Assembly: GCF_000686845.1 (NCBI RefSeq)
Contig: NZ_KK366026.1
Coordinates: 1 to 64,000 of the forward strand
DNA from: Paenibacillus sp. UNC451MF
Lineage (GTDB): Bacteria > Bacillota > Bacilli > Paenibacillales > NBRC-103111
Length of the DNA stretch: 64,000 nt
Direction: 5' to 3'
Part shown: piece after piece, positions 22,972 to 31,971 of the stretch
Position numbering within the stretch: the stretch's first letter is position 1
Layout of the letters: the number at the start of each line of letters is the position of its first letter
The notes under the pieces: model-generated
What the model saw: only the letters and a program-made list of their open reading frames with translations
Database searches by the model: none
Told to the model about the DNA's origin: nothing
Program-made: the position numbers and the translations under genes

Positions 22972-24036
22972 TTATTCGTAACGAACTTCACGGCCCGTCT
23001 CAGCCGATTCGTAAATACCGCACAAAATTTTCATCAATTCCACGCCGTCCTCTACTGGACTGATCGGCTCGACGCCTGTCGTGCAGCTTTCAATGAAACA
23101 ACGAATTTCATTTTGGAAGGCCGCCGTAACATTAAGCCCCTTCTGGTCCGTTTGCGGTGTGATGTTCAAGATCGTATCATGCTTCTCCGAGACGAGAGCC
23201 AGAGCTGGCTCCAGCTCCAATCCGCCCTTATCTCCGAACAGCTTGACTACGGTTTCGTCCTGCTTCGCATGCAGCGTAAAGCTCACATCGACCATTAAGG
23301 AGGCTCCGTTATCAAAACGGACGAGTGCATTAGCCATATCCTCGACGGAATTTTGGCTTGCGTCATAATCGGCTGCTTTATAGAACGACAGGTTTTTCAC
23401 GTTGCCGCGGTTTCCAAGCTTTTTGTAAGTGTTACCGGTGACAGAAACAACTTTAGGACGCCCCATCAAATACCAGCAAATATCGATAACATGGACTCCG
23501 ATATCAATCAACGGTCCGCCGCCTGAACGTTCTTTGTCAGCGAACCAGCCTCCCGGATTGCCCAATCGGCGTATGCAAGAAGCTTTGGCATAATAAATAT
23601 CGCCGAATTCACCATTCTCCACGAACTTCTTCACCAGCTGCGCATTGGCATCGTAACGACGGACGAAGCCAACCTGAAGCACCTTGCCAGAATCGCGAAC
23701 CGCCTGCTGAACGTTAAGCGCTTCCTCCACCGTACGGCATAGCGGTTTCTCTACTAGTACATGCTTACCAGCCTTCAGCGCGGCAATGCTAATCTCAGCA
23801 TGAGTATTGTTCCAAGTGCAGATGCTAACAGCATCGATAGAGGGATCAGCCAACAGCTGATGATAATCTTCATATACTTGTGAGGCGCCGTATTTATCCG
23901 CTTTCTCCTGTGCCCTTGCCCGATTCAAATCACAAACAGCAGCAATTTTCACCGTTTGCCCCAGCTTTTGGTACGCCTGAAGGTGTAAATCCGAGATCGA
24001 TCCTGCTCCGATAATTCCTATGTTCAGCTTGTTCAA
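22972..24036 (-). CDS. Gfo/Idh/MocA family NAD(P)-dependent oxidoreductase
   Basis: A 354-residue dehydrogenase. The N-terminal Rossmann fold begins IGIIGAGSISDLHLQAY; the family motif EKPLCRTVEEAL near residue 96 carries the conserved EKP, and GGGPLIDIGVHVIDICWYLMG near 170-190 holds the catalytic D-x-x-x-H pair. It probably oxidises a sugar, sugar acid or cyclitol hydroxyl. The start is TTG at 24036 with GGAGG eleven bases upstream; no ATG is better. It is the first gene of the minus-strand operon with the isomerase and IclR genes, and divergent from an AraC regulator 101 bases away. Confidence 0.93.
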   Translation of the reverse strand: MNKLNIGIIGAGSISDLHLQAYQKLGQTVKIAAVCDLNRARAQEKADKYGASQVYEDYHQLLADPSIDAVSICTWNNTHAEISIAALKAGKHVLVEKPLCRTVEEALNVQQAVRDSGKVLQVGFVRRYDANAQLVKKFVENGEFGDIYYAKASCIRRLGNPGGWFADKERSGGGPLIDIGVHVIDICWYLMGRPKVVSVTGNTYKKLGNRGNVKNLSFYKAADYDASQNSVEDMANALVRFDNGASLMVDVSFTLHAKQDETVVKLFGDKGGLELEPALALVSEKHDTILNITPQTDQKGLNVTAAFQNEIRCFIESCTTGVEPISPVEDGVELMKILCGIYESAETGREVRYE

Positions 24037-24137
24037 TTTGAATCCGTCCTCCCTTAAGTCGGTTTGATCGTTGAGCTATTGATGAATGCACTATATACTC
24101 AAATTATCACGTATCCAACAAAGAAGGAATGTATGCC

Positions 24138-24986
24138 ATGATCAGTTACATGGACTATAAGATCAGTCGACAACCTATTCGGATCGTTGATCTGATGGTG
24201 GATAAAAGCATATTGAAGGTGCAATCGCTAAGGGTCATCAACGTCGGTCACATTCCGGCCAGAATACACTACCGAAGCCATGCCCGTTTTACCTACTGGG
24301 CGGTCGTTTATATATCCAAAGGCTCAGGGACCTACCAGGTGAATAACGGGGAAAAGCAGAAGGTAAAACAAGGGAGTTTTTTCCTTTTATACCCTGGCGC
24401 TGTGTTTCATTACGGCCCCGGAGAAAATGAGTTCTGGGATGAGCATTATTTTACGATCGAGGGGCCGCGCATTCAAGAATGGCTTGGGACCTGGCTTACC
24501 GATCCAGGTAAGGTAAAGCAAACAGAAGAAGAACAGCTGACGCGGATTAATCGTATCTTCATGCTGATGGAAAGCGGAATTCCAAGCAATATCGACAGAG
24601 CTGCACTATCGGTCGAAGCGATGCTGCTTGAATTCGTTATGAGCTCAGAGTCCGTGCCTAAAATCACGAAAGCGGAAAATGCACTCGCGCTGATCGAAGC
24701 GATAGCCGACTATATTTACAGCCCCTTCGATCCCAGACAGCTATGTGAACAGCACCACATTTCATTTCCGACGCTTAGGCGAACCGTAAGTAAATATACC
24801 GGCTATCCACTGAACGAGTACGTACACCGCTTGAAGATGGCCGAAGCTAAGAATATACTCCTCAATACCGATCAATCGTTGAAGGAAATTGCATCCGCAT
24901 TGGGGTACCAGGACGTATTTTATTTTTCTCGGCTGTTCAAAAAAATCGTCGGCGTGTCACCCAAGCTATTCCGCAGTACGATGTGA
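24138..24986 (+). CDS. AraC family transcriptional regulator
   Basis: A 282-residue regulator with an N-terminal cupin-type sensor domain (YISKGSGTYQVNNGEKQKVKQG and YPGAVFHYGPGE, about residues 60-105) and a C-terminal double helix-turn-helix (about 190-280, ending LGYQDVFYFSRLFKKIVGVSPKLFR). It is divergent from the dehydrogenase-isomerase operon and upstream of the sialidase-like gene, so it probably activates one or both in response to the sugar. ATG at 24138 is placed nine bases after AAGGA; an ATG three codons earlier abuts the ribosome binding site. Confidence 0.92.
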   Translation: MISYMDYKISRQPIRIVDLMVDKSILKVQSLRVINVGHIPARIHYRSHARFTYWAVVYISKGSGTYQVNNGEKQKVKQGSFFLLYPGAVFHYGPGENEFWDEHYFTIEGPRIQEWLGTWLTDPGKVKQTEEEQLTRINRIFMLMESGIPSNIDRAALSVEAMLLEFVMSSESVPKITKAENALALIEAIADYIYSPFDPRQLCEQHHISFPTLRRTVSKYTGYPLNEYVHRLKMAEAKNILLNTDQSLKEIASALGYQDVFYFSRLFKKIVGVSPKLFRSTM

Positions 24987-25080
24987 TAGGGTGATTCAAA
25001 TCGTTGGAAAAGAGTAAAAAAAGTATTGATATATCAGAAACAATCCCTTACTATACAGATAGATGGTTTTTTTGAACGAC

Positions 25081-25097
25081 ATTCTCTATTACAGAAC
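25081..25097. promoter_or_regulatory. 17-bp inverted repeat, operator copy 3
   Basis: ATTCTCTATTACAGAAC, matching the first twelve or so positions of copy 1 closely, lies 92 bases upstream of the sialidase-like start codon. Confidence 0.6.
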
Positions 25098-25150
25098 ACA
25101 ATGCTACTTATGTATTCTTTTCTCTTTTTTTCAACTTTATATAGAATATC

Positions 25151-25167
25151 GTTCTTTAATAAGGAAC
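25151..25167. promoter_or_regulatory. 17-bp inverted repeat, operator copy 4
   Basis: GTTCTTTAATAAGGAAC is the most symmetrical of the four copies and begins exactly 70 bases after copy 3, about seven helical turns. It lies just before the ribosome binding site of the sialidase-like gene, a repressing position. Confidence 0.6.
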
Positions 25168-25188
25168 ACATACAAAGGAGGAATAGAA

Positions 25189-26667
25189 GTGAAACTTACG
25201 AAGGAATCCTCATGGGGCTTTAAAGATCCTCGAGAGCTGCATCTGGCCGCACAACTGCCTGCTGAGCAGCCTTTCAGCGCTCTCCACATTACCAGGCTAG
25301 CCCCAGGTAGCGCCTGCTTGGAGATGGATTGGAACCATTTTGATTGTTCCTCTTCTTGCAGTGCATCCTACAGGGTACATTACCGATTGCGTGACAGCGG
25401 CCCGTTCGTCCAGTTCAACGTGACAGGTCCCATGGGGACCACGAAAATACAAGGGCTGGAAGATGGCCAAGATTACGAAATTTATGTAAGCGCTTTACAA
25501 AATGGGGAATCTCTGCCGACCATTCAAAGTCCTGTTAGGCTCTTCCGCCCCGGAGAGGTACCCGGCACCGTAGTTAATTATATTCATCCCGACGATTACA
25601 CATATGGCTTCTCCGGTCGCTCGCCGGCCAGCCCCTCCATCGTGCGGCTCCCCAATGAAGACCTGCTTGCTTCGCATGACGTTTACTGGGGAAACGAAGG
25701 GCAAAATCTCAGTCTTCTCTACCGTTCCAGCGATAACGGCTATACATGGAGCTTCGTTACTTTCCTGTACCCATGCTTCTGGGGGAAGCTGTTCGTTCAT
25801 CAGGAACGACTCTACATGCTGGCGACCAGCACGGAATATGGCGCCCTTTTAATCGGACGTTCCGATAACGGTGGTGAAACTTGGAGCCAACCAACGGTGC
25901 TTATTGAAGCTGGAAGCAGAGAAGCAGGAGGCCCGCATAAAGCGCCAATGCCCGTCACCGAGCACAACGGACGCCTGTGGACTGCAATCGATTATGGCTC
26001 ATGGACTACGGGAAGCCATGCTTCCGGGCTGATCTCAGTGCCTGTCGATGCCGATCTGCTGGATAGCGCCAATTGGACGAAGATGCCCTTTCTGCCTTAT
26101 AACAAGGATTGGCCGGGCACAGTCATGGGGGGGAAACGCAGCGGTCTGCTGGAAGGAAATGCGGTAGTCCTCCCCAGCGGCAAGCTGGTCAACCTTCTGC
26201 GCTACCAAACCAACGGCGGTACGCCGGATCACGGCAGAGCCATTATGTTAGTTGCAGACGCAGATCATCCGGAGCTGCCGCTTAAGTTCGGCAAGGTGAT
26301 AGACTTTTACGGCAATTTATCAAAGTTCACTATTTATTATGACTCTGAATCCGGGAAATATTGGTCTTTGGTGAACCGAGTCAACCCTCCCACTACTGGG
26401 CAAAGAAACATTCTAACGCTTGTATCATCGGCGGATTTGGAGCATTGGGAAATCGTTAAGGACGTGTTGGACTATGAACACAATGGTTGGCCGGAAGATA
26501 GCAAAAAGGTAGGCTTTCAATACGTGGATTGGATATTCAGGGGCAGCGACATTTATTTCTTGTCGAGAACCGCCATTAACGGAGCCTATAATTATCACAA
26601 CGCGAATTATATCACATTCCATCGGCTGGAGCAGTTCAGAAGATTGGAGTGTACGGACCAAGCTTAG
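25189..26667 (+). CDS. sialidase-like (BNR repeat, six-bladed propeller) protein with N-terminal Fn3-like domain
   Basis: A 492-residue protein. Residues about 40-130 look like a fibronectin type III domain (YRVHYRLRDSGPFVQFNV ... YEIYVSALQNG). Residues 150-480 resemble a sialidase/neuraminidase propeller, with Asp-box motifs SSDNGYTWS and SDNGGETWSQP and an SPSIVRLPNEDLLASHD segment like the first-Arg strand of sialidases. There is no signal peptide with this start, so it appears cytoplasmic, unlike most sialidases, and may act on imported oligosaccharides or a different glycoside. GTG at 25189 is set by GGAGGAATAGAA; upstream frame extension lacks signals. Operator copies 3 and 4 precede it, linking it to the DapA-family gene. 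Confidence 0.8.
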   Translation: MKLTKESSWGFKDPRELHLAAQLPAEQPFSALHITRLAPGSACLEMDWNHFDCSSSCSASYRVHYRLRDSGPFVQFNVTGPMGTTKIQGLEDGQDYEIYVSALQNGESLPTIQSPVRLFRPGEVPGTVVNYIHPDDYTYGFSGRSPASPSIVRLPNEDLLASHDVYWGNEGQNLSLLYRSSDNGYTWSFVTFLYPCFWGKLFVHQERLYMLATSTEYGALLIGRSDNGGETWSQPTVLIEAGSREAGGPHKAPMPVTEHNGRLWTAIDYGSWTTGSHASGLISVPVDADLLDSANWTKMPFLPYNKDWPGTVMGGKRSGLLEGNAVVLPSGKLVNLLRYQTNGGTPDHGRAIMLVADADHPELPLKFGKVIDFYGNLSKFTIYYDSESGKYWSLVNRVNPPTTGQRNILTLVSSADLEHWEIVKDVLDYEHNGWPEDSKKVGFQYVDWIFRGSDIYFLSRTAINGAYNYHNANYITFHRLEQFRRLECTDQA

Positions 26668-26742
26668 TGTAACCGGCTATTATTGGATTCAGCATGATGC
26701 GAAAGTGACGGAAATCAACTATCCCAGGATGAGGTGGTCGTG

Positions 26743-28080
26743 ATGTTTTCGCATACTAAAGTACTGCTGTCCGCGCTGCTCTTAAGCTGCTCCTTCTTTG
26801 CCGGCTGCTCCAGCGGGTCGAATTCCGCGGTTGAACCGACAACACCGCCCAAGAATGATACTCCCGCTGTCACCCAAGCACCTGTAACCATCCAATTGTA
26901 TGCAAGAACGCTGCTGTTAAACGAAGATTTCGAGAAATATATTCAAAAGCCGCTTAAAGAAAAATTCCCGTACGTAACTATTAACAAGATAGACAATGAA
27001 AAGGGAAAAACCATTCAAGATTTGCTGACTGCAGGACAGGTACCAGACCTCATATGGGAAGGCTTGACGAACATTCAAACTTTAACCGATCTCAACCTCC
27101 CGCTCGATCTAGATCCTCTTGTCAAAAAGCATGCATTCGATCTGAACCGAATCGACCCTCAATTAATCAAAAGCGTCCGATCCTACTCCAGCAAAGGACA
27201 GCTCATCTACTTGCCGTTTCGCGAATTTGCGTTTGGACTTCATTATAATAAAGATATTTTTGACAAATTCGGCGTTGAGTATCCCAAAGCGAATATGACT
27301 TGGGACCAAGCCGTTGAATTGGCGCGCAAAGTGACTGGAACCCGTGACGGCGTCAATTACCGTGGACTTCACTCAGGCATCAGTATCAATCGGATACAGA
27401 CCCAGATGTCACTCCCCTATGTCGACACGAAAACCGAGAAATCCCTTCTGGGGTCAAATGACCGGTGGCAGGCGCTGTTCCGCACCTTCAAAGACATTTA
27501 TTCCATCCCGGGCAATTGGCCCGCTGGCTCTACCTTTGGCGATGGACGCAAGGCTTTTCTTGAGACGAGGAATCTAGCGATGTTCCCTCATCTGATTTTG
27601 ATCGGGGATGCAGATTTTGCCGACTCGGTTGGCAAGGGGCTGAACTGGGGAATTACCACCTTCCCTGCTATGAAGGATAAGCCCGGCGTAGGTCCTGGGG
27701 TCTTCTCGGACGGTTTTATTGTTCCTGATGGCGGAAAAAATCAAGATCTGGTCTTCCAGCTCATTGCTCATCTACTATCAGATGAAGTCCAGTCCCAAGC
27801 CGCCAAGCTAGGCAATCCAACCGCTCTCGTGAATCCTGAAGTCAAGAAAAAGCTGTACGAGAGTAACCCTCTCGCAAAAGGCGTCGACTTAGCTCCCGTG
27901 CTTGCATTGAAGTCCGCCGATCCATTCGCCAGAACTCCTTATGACGCCAAAGCTCAGGGCATAGCCCAAAAATATTTGGAGCAATATTTCACGGACAAAG
28001 CCGATCTTAACGAGGCGCTGCGCGTGGCTGAGGATGAAATGAACAAGATGATCGATCAGGAGAAATTGAGCCGTAAATAA
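26743..28080 (+). CDS. extracellular solute-binding lipoprotein (family 1, sugar type)
   Basis: A 445-residue ABC importer binding protein of the sugar family (SBP family 1). The signal peptide ends in the lipobox FFAGC near residue 22; VPDLIWEG near 98 and YLPFREFAFGLHYNKDIFDKFG near 150-170 are typical. Permease genes do not follow; the terminator at 28111 closes the transcript, so it must rely on permeases elsewhere or act as a sensor. It follows the sialidase-like gene by about 75 bases and probably shares its transcript, which suggests it binds a product or substrate of that module. ATG at 26743 lies five bases after GATGAGGTGG. Confidence 0.88.
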   Translation: MFSHTKVLLSALLLSCSFFAGCSSGSNSAVEPTTPPKNDTPAVTQAPVTIQLYARTLLLNEDFEKYIQKPLKEKFPYVTINKIDNEKGKTIQDLLTAGQVPDLIWEGLTNIQTLTDLNLPLDLDPLVKKHAFDLNRIDPQLIKSVRSYSSKGQLIYLPFREFAFGLHYNKDIFDKFGVEYPKANMTWDQAVELARKVTGTRDGVNYRGLHSGISINRIQTQMSLPYVDTKTEKSLLGSNDRWQALFRTFKDIYSIPGNWPAGSTFGDGRKAFLETRNLAMFPHLILIGDADFADSVGKGLNWGITTFPAMKDKPGVGPGVFSDGFIVPDGGKNQDLVFQLIAHLLSDEVQSQAAKLGNPTALVNPEVKKKLYESNPLAKGVDLAPVLALKSADPFARTPYDAKAQGIAQKYLEQYFTDKADLNEALRVAEDEMNKMIDQEKLSRK

Positions 28081-28110
28081 GTTGAATTCTTCATTTCTTC
28101 TTATATGAAA

Positions 28111-28172
28111 AGAAAACGTTTGGAGTGGCTGCATCCATCAGGATAAGCTGCACCAGGCGTTTTCTTTTTTTC
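28111..28172 (+). terminator. terminator after the solute-binding protein gene
   Basis: AGAAAACG (28111-28118) pairs with CGTTTTCT (28158-28165) around an inner TGG...CCA stem and is followed by TTTTTTT. Confidence 0.75.
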
Positions 28173-28253
28173 ATGATCCTGCACTATATGGAGCATTCTA
28201 TTCTTATCTGCGTAAAAATGGGTTCTTCCATTCGACAATCGGGCCATTTGTTA

Positions 28254-28308
28254 TTGACAAAAACATCCTTTATAGAATACTATATGAACATATACTCATA
28301 TATTCATA
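28254..28308 (+). promoter_or_regulatory. promoter and ArsR/CzrA-type operator
   Basis: A -35 TTGACA (28254-28259) is followed by AATACT/TACTAT near 28276-28283 as -10. Overlapping it, TATGAACATAT (28283-28293) and ATATATTCATA (28298-28308) form an imperfect inverted repeat with the TGAA...TTCA arms of CzrA/CadC-type operators. The metal sensor encoded next should repress here and release on zinc. Confidence 0.75.
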
Positions 28309-28332
28309 CGCTCATTTTTGGAGGTAGTTTCT

Positions 28333-28665
28333 ATGGAATCTTTCGATCGCCCGCAAGGTCCGGATGTTACAGTCCGGTCATTAGATGAAGAAACCTTGTT
28401 TATGGTGTCTCAAACATTCAAAGCTTTATCCGATACAACACGAATTCGCATTCTATACTTGCTGTCACAAAAAGAATGTTCGGTCAATGAAATTGCCGAT
28501 GAGCTCTCGCTTCTGCAATCGACCGTATCCCATCAGCTTCGGTTTTTGAAAAACTTGCGATTGGTTAAGTTCAGAAGAGCCGGCACCACCTTATATTATT
28601 CCCATGATGACGAACACGTGATGGATTTGCTTAGCGAAGCGATTCACCATGCGAATCACGATTAG
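28333..28665 (+). CDS. ArsR/SmtB family zinc-type metal sensor (CzrA-like)
   Basis: A 110-residue winged-helix repressor. The DNA-binding helix is [28 protein letters not shown]. The C-terminal helix has the alpha-5 metal site exactly as in CzrA: Asp-x-His (DEH) followed by His at +11 and His at +14 from that first His. Cys ligands of the CadC alpha-3 site are absent (the single ECSVNE Cys is not a CVC motif), so zinc or cobalt rather than cadmium/lead is the likely signal. ATG at 28333 follows GGAGGTAGTTTCT. It is first in an operon with the metal-exporting ATPase. Confidence 0.92.
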   Translation: MESFDRPQGPDVTVRSLDEETLFMVSQTFKALSDTTRIRILYLLSQKECSVNEIADELSLLQSTVSHQLRFLKNLRLVKFRRAGTTLYYSHDDEHVMDLLSEAIHHANHD

Positions 28666-28727
28666 CTGATTATGGAGAGCCGGGATGGAGAGCAGACCGG
28701 AGACAAGCGTGAAATGAGGGGAAAACC

Positions 28728-31106
28728 ATGCTGGAATACAGAGTAAAAGGTTTAAGCTGTGCGAACTGCACCCGGGAGATGGAAGAACAGATTCAACGAC
28801 TCGACCACGGGAAAAATGCAACGCTCAATTATAATAACGGCAAGCTGAAGATCGATCCTAACGTAGCATTGCCTGAAGTTCAAAAAATATTGCGCTCTGA
28901 CGGGGCATTTATCGATTCACTAGCCCCACGCTCCATCCGGGCAGGCGCAGCTGGAAAAGTTACACAGCTCGCTCGTGGGCACAATAACAGCCTTGCTGAA
29001 AGCAAGGAACAGGTAAGCGCAGCAGTCGAGCACGAATGCACGGATTGCGGTACCGGACATCACCATACCCATGTCCATACATCTGCTGATACTAATCAGG
29101 GGCTCGGAGATAAAGCTTCCCGTGCGGTTCAGCATATGCATCGGGACAATGCGTCTCATAGCACCCATAATCATGTTCATTCACCTGACCACGATCATGC
29201 TCATGACGACGATGACCATGGACACGACCATTCCCATTCCCACGGGGGCTCATCGATGATCAAGCAATTGATCGTTTCAGCTGTACTGTACGGAGCTGCG
29301 CTGCTTCTTGAAGACCGTGTCCCGGGATTTGTCGGAATTATTCTTTACCTCGCTGCCATTGTGCTGAGCGGATACGGAACGTTCATTAAAGGCTTGAAGC
29401 GCCTGGTTCGCCTTCGCTTTAATATGGATACATTAATGACGATTGCTCTAATAGGAGCCGTAAGTATCGGTGAATGGAAAGAAGCGACGATGGTCGCCAT
29501 CTTGTTCGGAATTAATGAGCTGCTCGAAGGCATTGGGATGGAGAAAGCGCGGCGCTCCATAGAAACACTGCTGCAGGTAGCACCTAAGCAAGCGCTCCTG
29601 GTTCAAGATGGCAAAGAAACTCTTGTGCCTATCGAAAGTTTAGAGGCGGGAGATGTGGTTCTCGTCCGGGCAGGGGAGAAAATCCCTTCCGATGGACGCG
29701 TGCTCGAAGGCGCGAGCTCCGTAAATGAAGCCGCAATAACGGGTGAATCGCTGCCTCTAGAGAAAGCCCCTGGGGATCGCGTATTCGGCGGCAGCATCAA
29801 CCATGATGGTGTGCTGCGCATTCATATAGAGAAAGCCTACGAAGACTCGTCGCTTGCACGTATATTGCATTTGGTGCAGGAAGCCCAAGAGACGAAGACG
29901 CCAACCGAGCTGTTTATTAATCGGTTTGCCAAATATTATACTCCTGCTATTATGATTATCGCTCTGCTTGTCGCTATCTTCCCTCCACTCTTCTTGCAAG
30001 GAGACTGGAAAGAATGGTTGTATCAAGGACTTGCCGTATTGATCGTCGGCTGCCCATGCGCTCTCATTCTTGCATCACCGATTGCGATTGTTGCCGGTAT
30101 TACCCGCAACGCACGGCATGGCATTCTCGTCAAAGGCGGTGTATTCCTTGAACAGCTAGGCCGTATCGACACGCTTGCCTTCGATAAAACAGGAACATTA
30201 ACCCGTGGGGAGCCGCATGTCGAGCAAATGGCGGTTTACACTAAAGACGAGCGGAATTTTTACCAGGTCGCAGCGAGCATCGAGCAGTCCTCGACCCACC
30301 CATTAGCCAAAGCGATCCTGCGTGAAACGGCTAAGCACGGTATTCAGGCCGGGCAGCCCGATGAGGTCGTCGCTGCCTCAGGCGTAGGTATTCGCGCTGT
30401 ACTGAATGGCAAGCGCTACTGGCTTGGCAACGAAGCCAGCGTCAGCCATCTCTCCCTGCCGGAAGCGGTGCAGCAAGACATTGCACGCTTCAAAGCGAGC
30501 GGTCTAACGCTGGTGCTCGTAGCTGACAGCGACGAGGTTCTCGGACTATTCGGCATTGCTGACGAGATTCGTCCGGAGAGTGCCGATGTGATCGCCTCGC
30601 TGCATCGCCGCGGTATCCGTCGTACCGTCATGCTGACAGGAGACCATCCGCAAACGGCGGAAAAGGTCGCACGGGCCGTCGGCGTCACCTCCTTCTTCGG
30701 AGGTCTACTGCCAGAGGATAAGGTCGAGAAAATACGTGAACTCGGCCGCGAAGGTCGGGTCGCCATGGTCGGCGACGGTATCAACGATGCACCGGCGCTC
30801 GCTACTGCCGAGCTTGGAATCGCGATGGGCAAAGGCACGGACAGCGCCATCGAGACGGCGGACATCGTGCTGATGCAGGATCATCTCGGCAAGCTGCCAG
30901 ATGCGATAGCTATCGCCCGCAGCACGAACCGAATTATCGCTATTAATATTACGATTGCGATGGGGCTTAAGCTGGCTGCGCTGCTACTCACAATCCCAGG
31001 AATGCTTACCCTCTGGTTCGCTATCTTGTCGGATATGGGGGCGACGATCATTATCAGCTTGCTCAGTCTGACGATGCTCATTGAACGTAAAGCATCGACG
31101 GATTGA
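28728..31106 (+). CDS. P1B-2 type Zn/Cd/Pb-exporting ATPase with His-rich domain
   Basis: A 792-residue inner-membrane efflux pump. It has an N-terminal metal-binding HMA domain ([12 protein letters not shown]), then a very His/Asp-rich stretch (about residues 103-172), the transport motif [12 protein letters not shown], the phosphorylation site [12 protein letters not shown], and the hinge [10 protein letters not shown]. The last membrane helices follow the P1B-2 signature exactly: Asn, seven residues, Lys (NITIAMGLK), then Asp-x-Gly (DMG) 21 residues on, which predicts divalent zinc, cadmium or lead rather than copper. GAGGGGAAAACC precedes the ATG. Co-transcribed with the CzrA-like sensor, 62 bases downstream. 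The His-rich insert is longer than in typical CadA. Confidence 0.93.
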   Translation: MLEYRVKGLSCANCTREMEEQIQRLDHGKNATLNYNNGKLKIDPNVALPEVQKILRSDGAFIDSLAPRSIRAGAAGKVTQLARGHNNSLAESKEQVSAAVEHECTDCGTGHHHTHVHTSADTNQGLGDKASRAVQHMHRDNASHSTHNHVHSPDHDHAHDDDDHGHDHSHSHGGSSMIKQLIVSAVLYGAALLLEDRVPGFVGIILYLAAIVLSGYGTFIKGLKRLVRLRFNMDTLMTIALIGAVSIGEWKEATMVAILFGINELLEGIGMEKARRSIETLLQVAPKQALLVQDGKETLVPIESLEAGDVVLVRAGEKIPSDGRVLEGASSVNEAAITGESLPLEKAPGDRVFGGSINHDGVLRIHIEKAYEDSSLARILHLVQEAQETKTPTELFINRFAKYYTPAIMIIALLVAIFPPLFLQGDWKEWLYQGLAVLIVGCPCALILASPIAIVAGITRNARHGILVKGGVFLEQLGRIDTLAFDKTGTLTRGEPHVEQMAVYTKDERNFYQVAASIEQSSTHPLAKAILRETAKHGIQAGQPDEVVAASGVGIRAVLNGKRYWLGNEASVSHLSLPEAVQQDIARFKASGLTLVLVADSDEVLGLFGIADEIRPESADVIASLHRRGIRRTVMLTGDHPQTAEKVARAVGVTSFFGGLLPEDKVEKIRELGREGRVAMVGDGINDAPALATAELGIAMGKGTDSAIETADIVLMQDHLGKLPDAIAIARSTNRIIAINITIAMGLKLAALLLTIPGMLTLWFAILSDMGATIIISLLSLTMLIERKASTD

Positions 31107-31144
31107 TTGCTTCATTTAATGCATGTTAAGAATGGATCATTTGC

Positions 31145-31171
31145 ACCCCTTGCCACCACGGTCAAGGGGTG
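31145..31171 (+). terminator. terminator of the metal-resistance operon
   Basis: CACCCCTTG-CCACCACGGT-CAAGGGGTG is followed by TTTGTCTT, 39 bases beyond the ATPase stop. Confidence 0.8.
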
Positions 31172-31318
31172 TTTGTCTTATACTTATGGGACTAAAATCT
31201 CTAATTAATAGACTTACTGGCTGTCTCCTCATCTTATTTCTATTTTATTCTAATATGGGCAGCCAACCCATAATATGGTACGATGAAGATAATTCACTAA
31301 TAAGGGAGTGGTTCCCGC

Positions 31319-31939
31319 ATGAATCCTTTACTTTTGGCCATACGACAAGCTATGGTATTTTCAGGCCAGCTGGAGAATGACGTGAACCGCCTGCTGCATG
31401 TGTACCATTGCCCCAAAACGGCCGAGCATAGTGCACGAGTCGGCGCAGAAGCCGAGAAGTTGGCCGCTATATTCGGTGGTGATAAGGCCGCTGCAAGAAC
31501 TGCGGGTTGGCTTCACGATATAAGCGCTATCATTCCGAACAGCGAAAGAATCCCCTCAGCCGAGAAGCTCGAAATCGACATTCTACCTGAAGAAGCCATG
31601 TTCCCCATGATCATTCATCAAAAAATTTCCCGCGCCATAGCCCAAGATGTTTTTCAAATCCGCGATCAAACCATTTTGAGTGCCATTGAATGCCATACAA
31701 CCTTAAAATCCCATCCTTCCCAAATGGACCTGATTGTTTTCATTGCGGATAAAATCGAGTGGGATCAGCCCGGAAAGCCTCCATATTTGGACGAGCTTCT
31801 GGCAGAGCTTGAGTACTCTCTTGAGCGAGGAGCGTTCGTCTACATTGAGTACTTGTGGAATCAGCGGAATCAGCTGAAGGTTGTCCACCCCTGGCTTATT
31901 GATGCTTACGAGTATTTGAAACCGAAATGTATGCACTAA
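31319..31939 (+). CDS. yqeK: HD-domain phosphohydrolase, YqeK-like
   Basis: A 206-residue HD-superfamily protein close to YqeK, the symmetrical diadenosine tetraphosphate hydrolase of Firmicutes. Metal ligands are visible as H in CPKTAEHSARVG, HD in AGWLHDIS, HH-region AMFPMIIHQK, H in SAIECHTTLKS and D in IVFIADKIEWD. In most Bacillales yqeK lies in a cluster with yqeH, aroE, nadD and rsfS; here it is alone, so it may be a paralogue. AAGGGAG ten bases before the ATG marks the start. It heads a run of four small same-strand genes with no obvious common pathway. Confidence 0.75.
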   Translation: MNPLLLAIRQAMVFSGQLENDVNRLLHVYHCPKTAEHSARVGAEAEKLAAIFGGDKAAARTAGWLHDISAIIPNSERIPSAEKLEIDILPEEAMFPMIIHQKISRAIAQDVFQIRDQTILSAIECHTTLKSHPSQMDLIVFIADKIEWDQPGKPPYLDELLAELEYSLERGAFVYIEYLWNQRNQLKVVHPWLIDAYEYLKPKCMH

Positions 31940-31971
31940 CTGAAACTATATAGAAACGGAGAGCTTGAGCG

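Noticed and set aside
25026-25223. A plus-strand frame upstream of the sialidase-like gene and the N-terminal extension of that gene to 25063
   Set aside because: They run through the operator and promoter region. The start with a proper ribosome binding site is GTG 25189.
19550-28080. Annotation of the sugar module as a sialic acid (nan) operon
   Set aside because: The aldolase lacks the usual GTTGE loop, and no NanE, NanK or NagAB genes are present. Only the sialidase-like fold suggests it.
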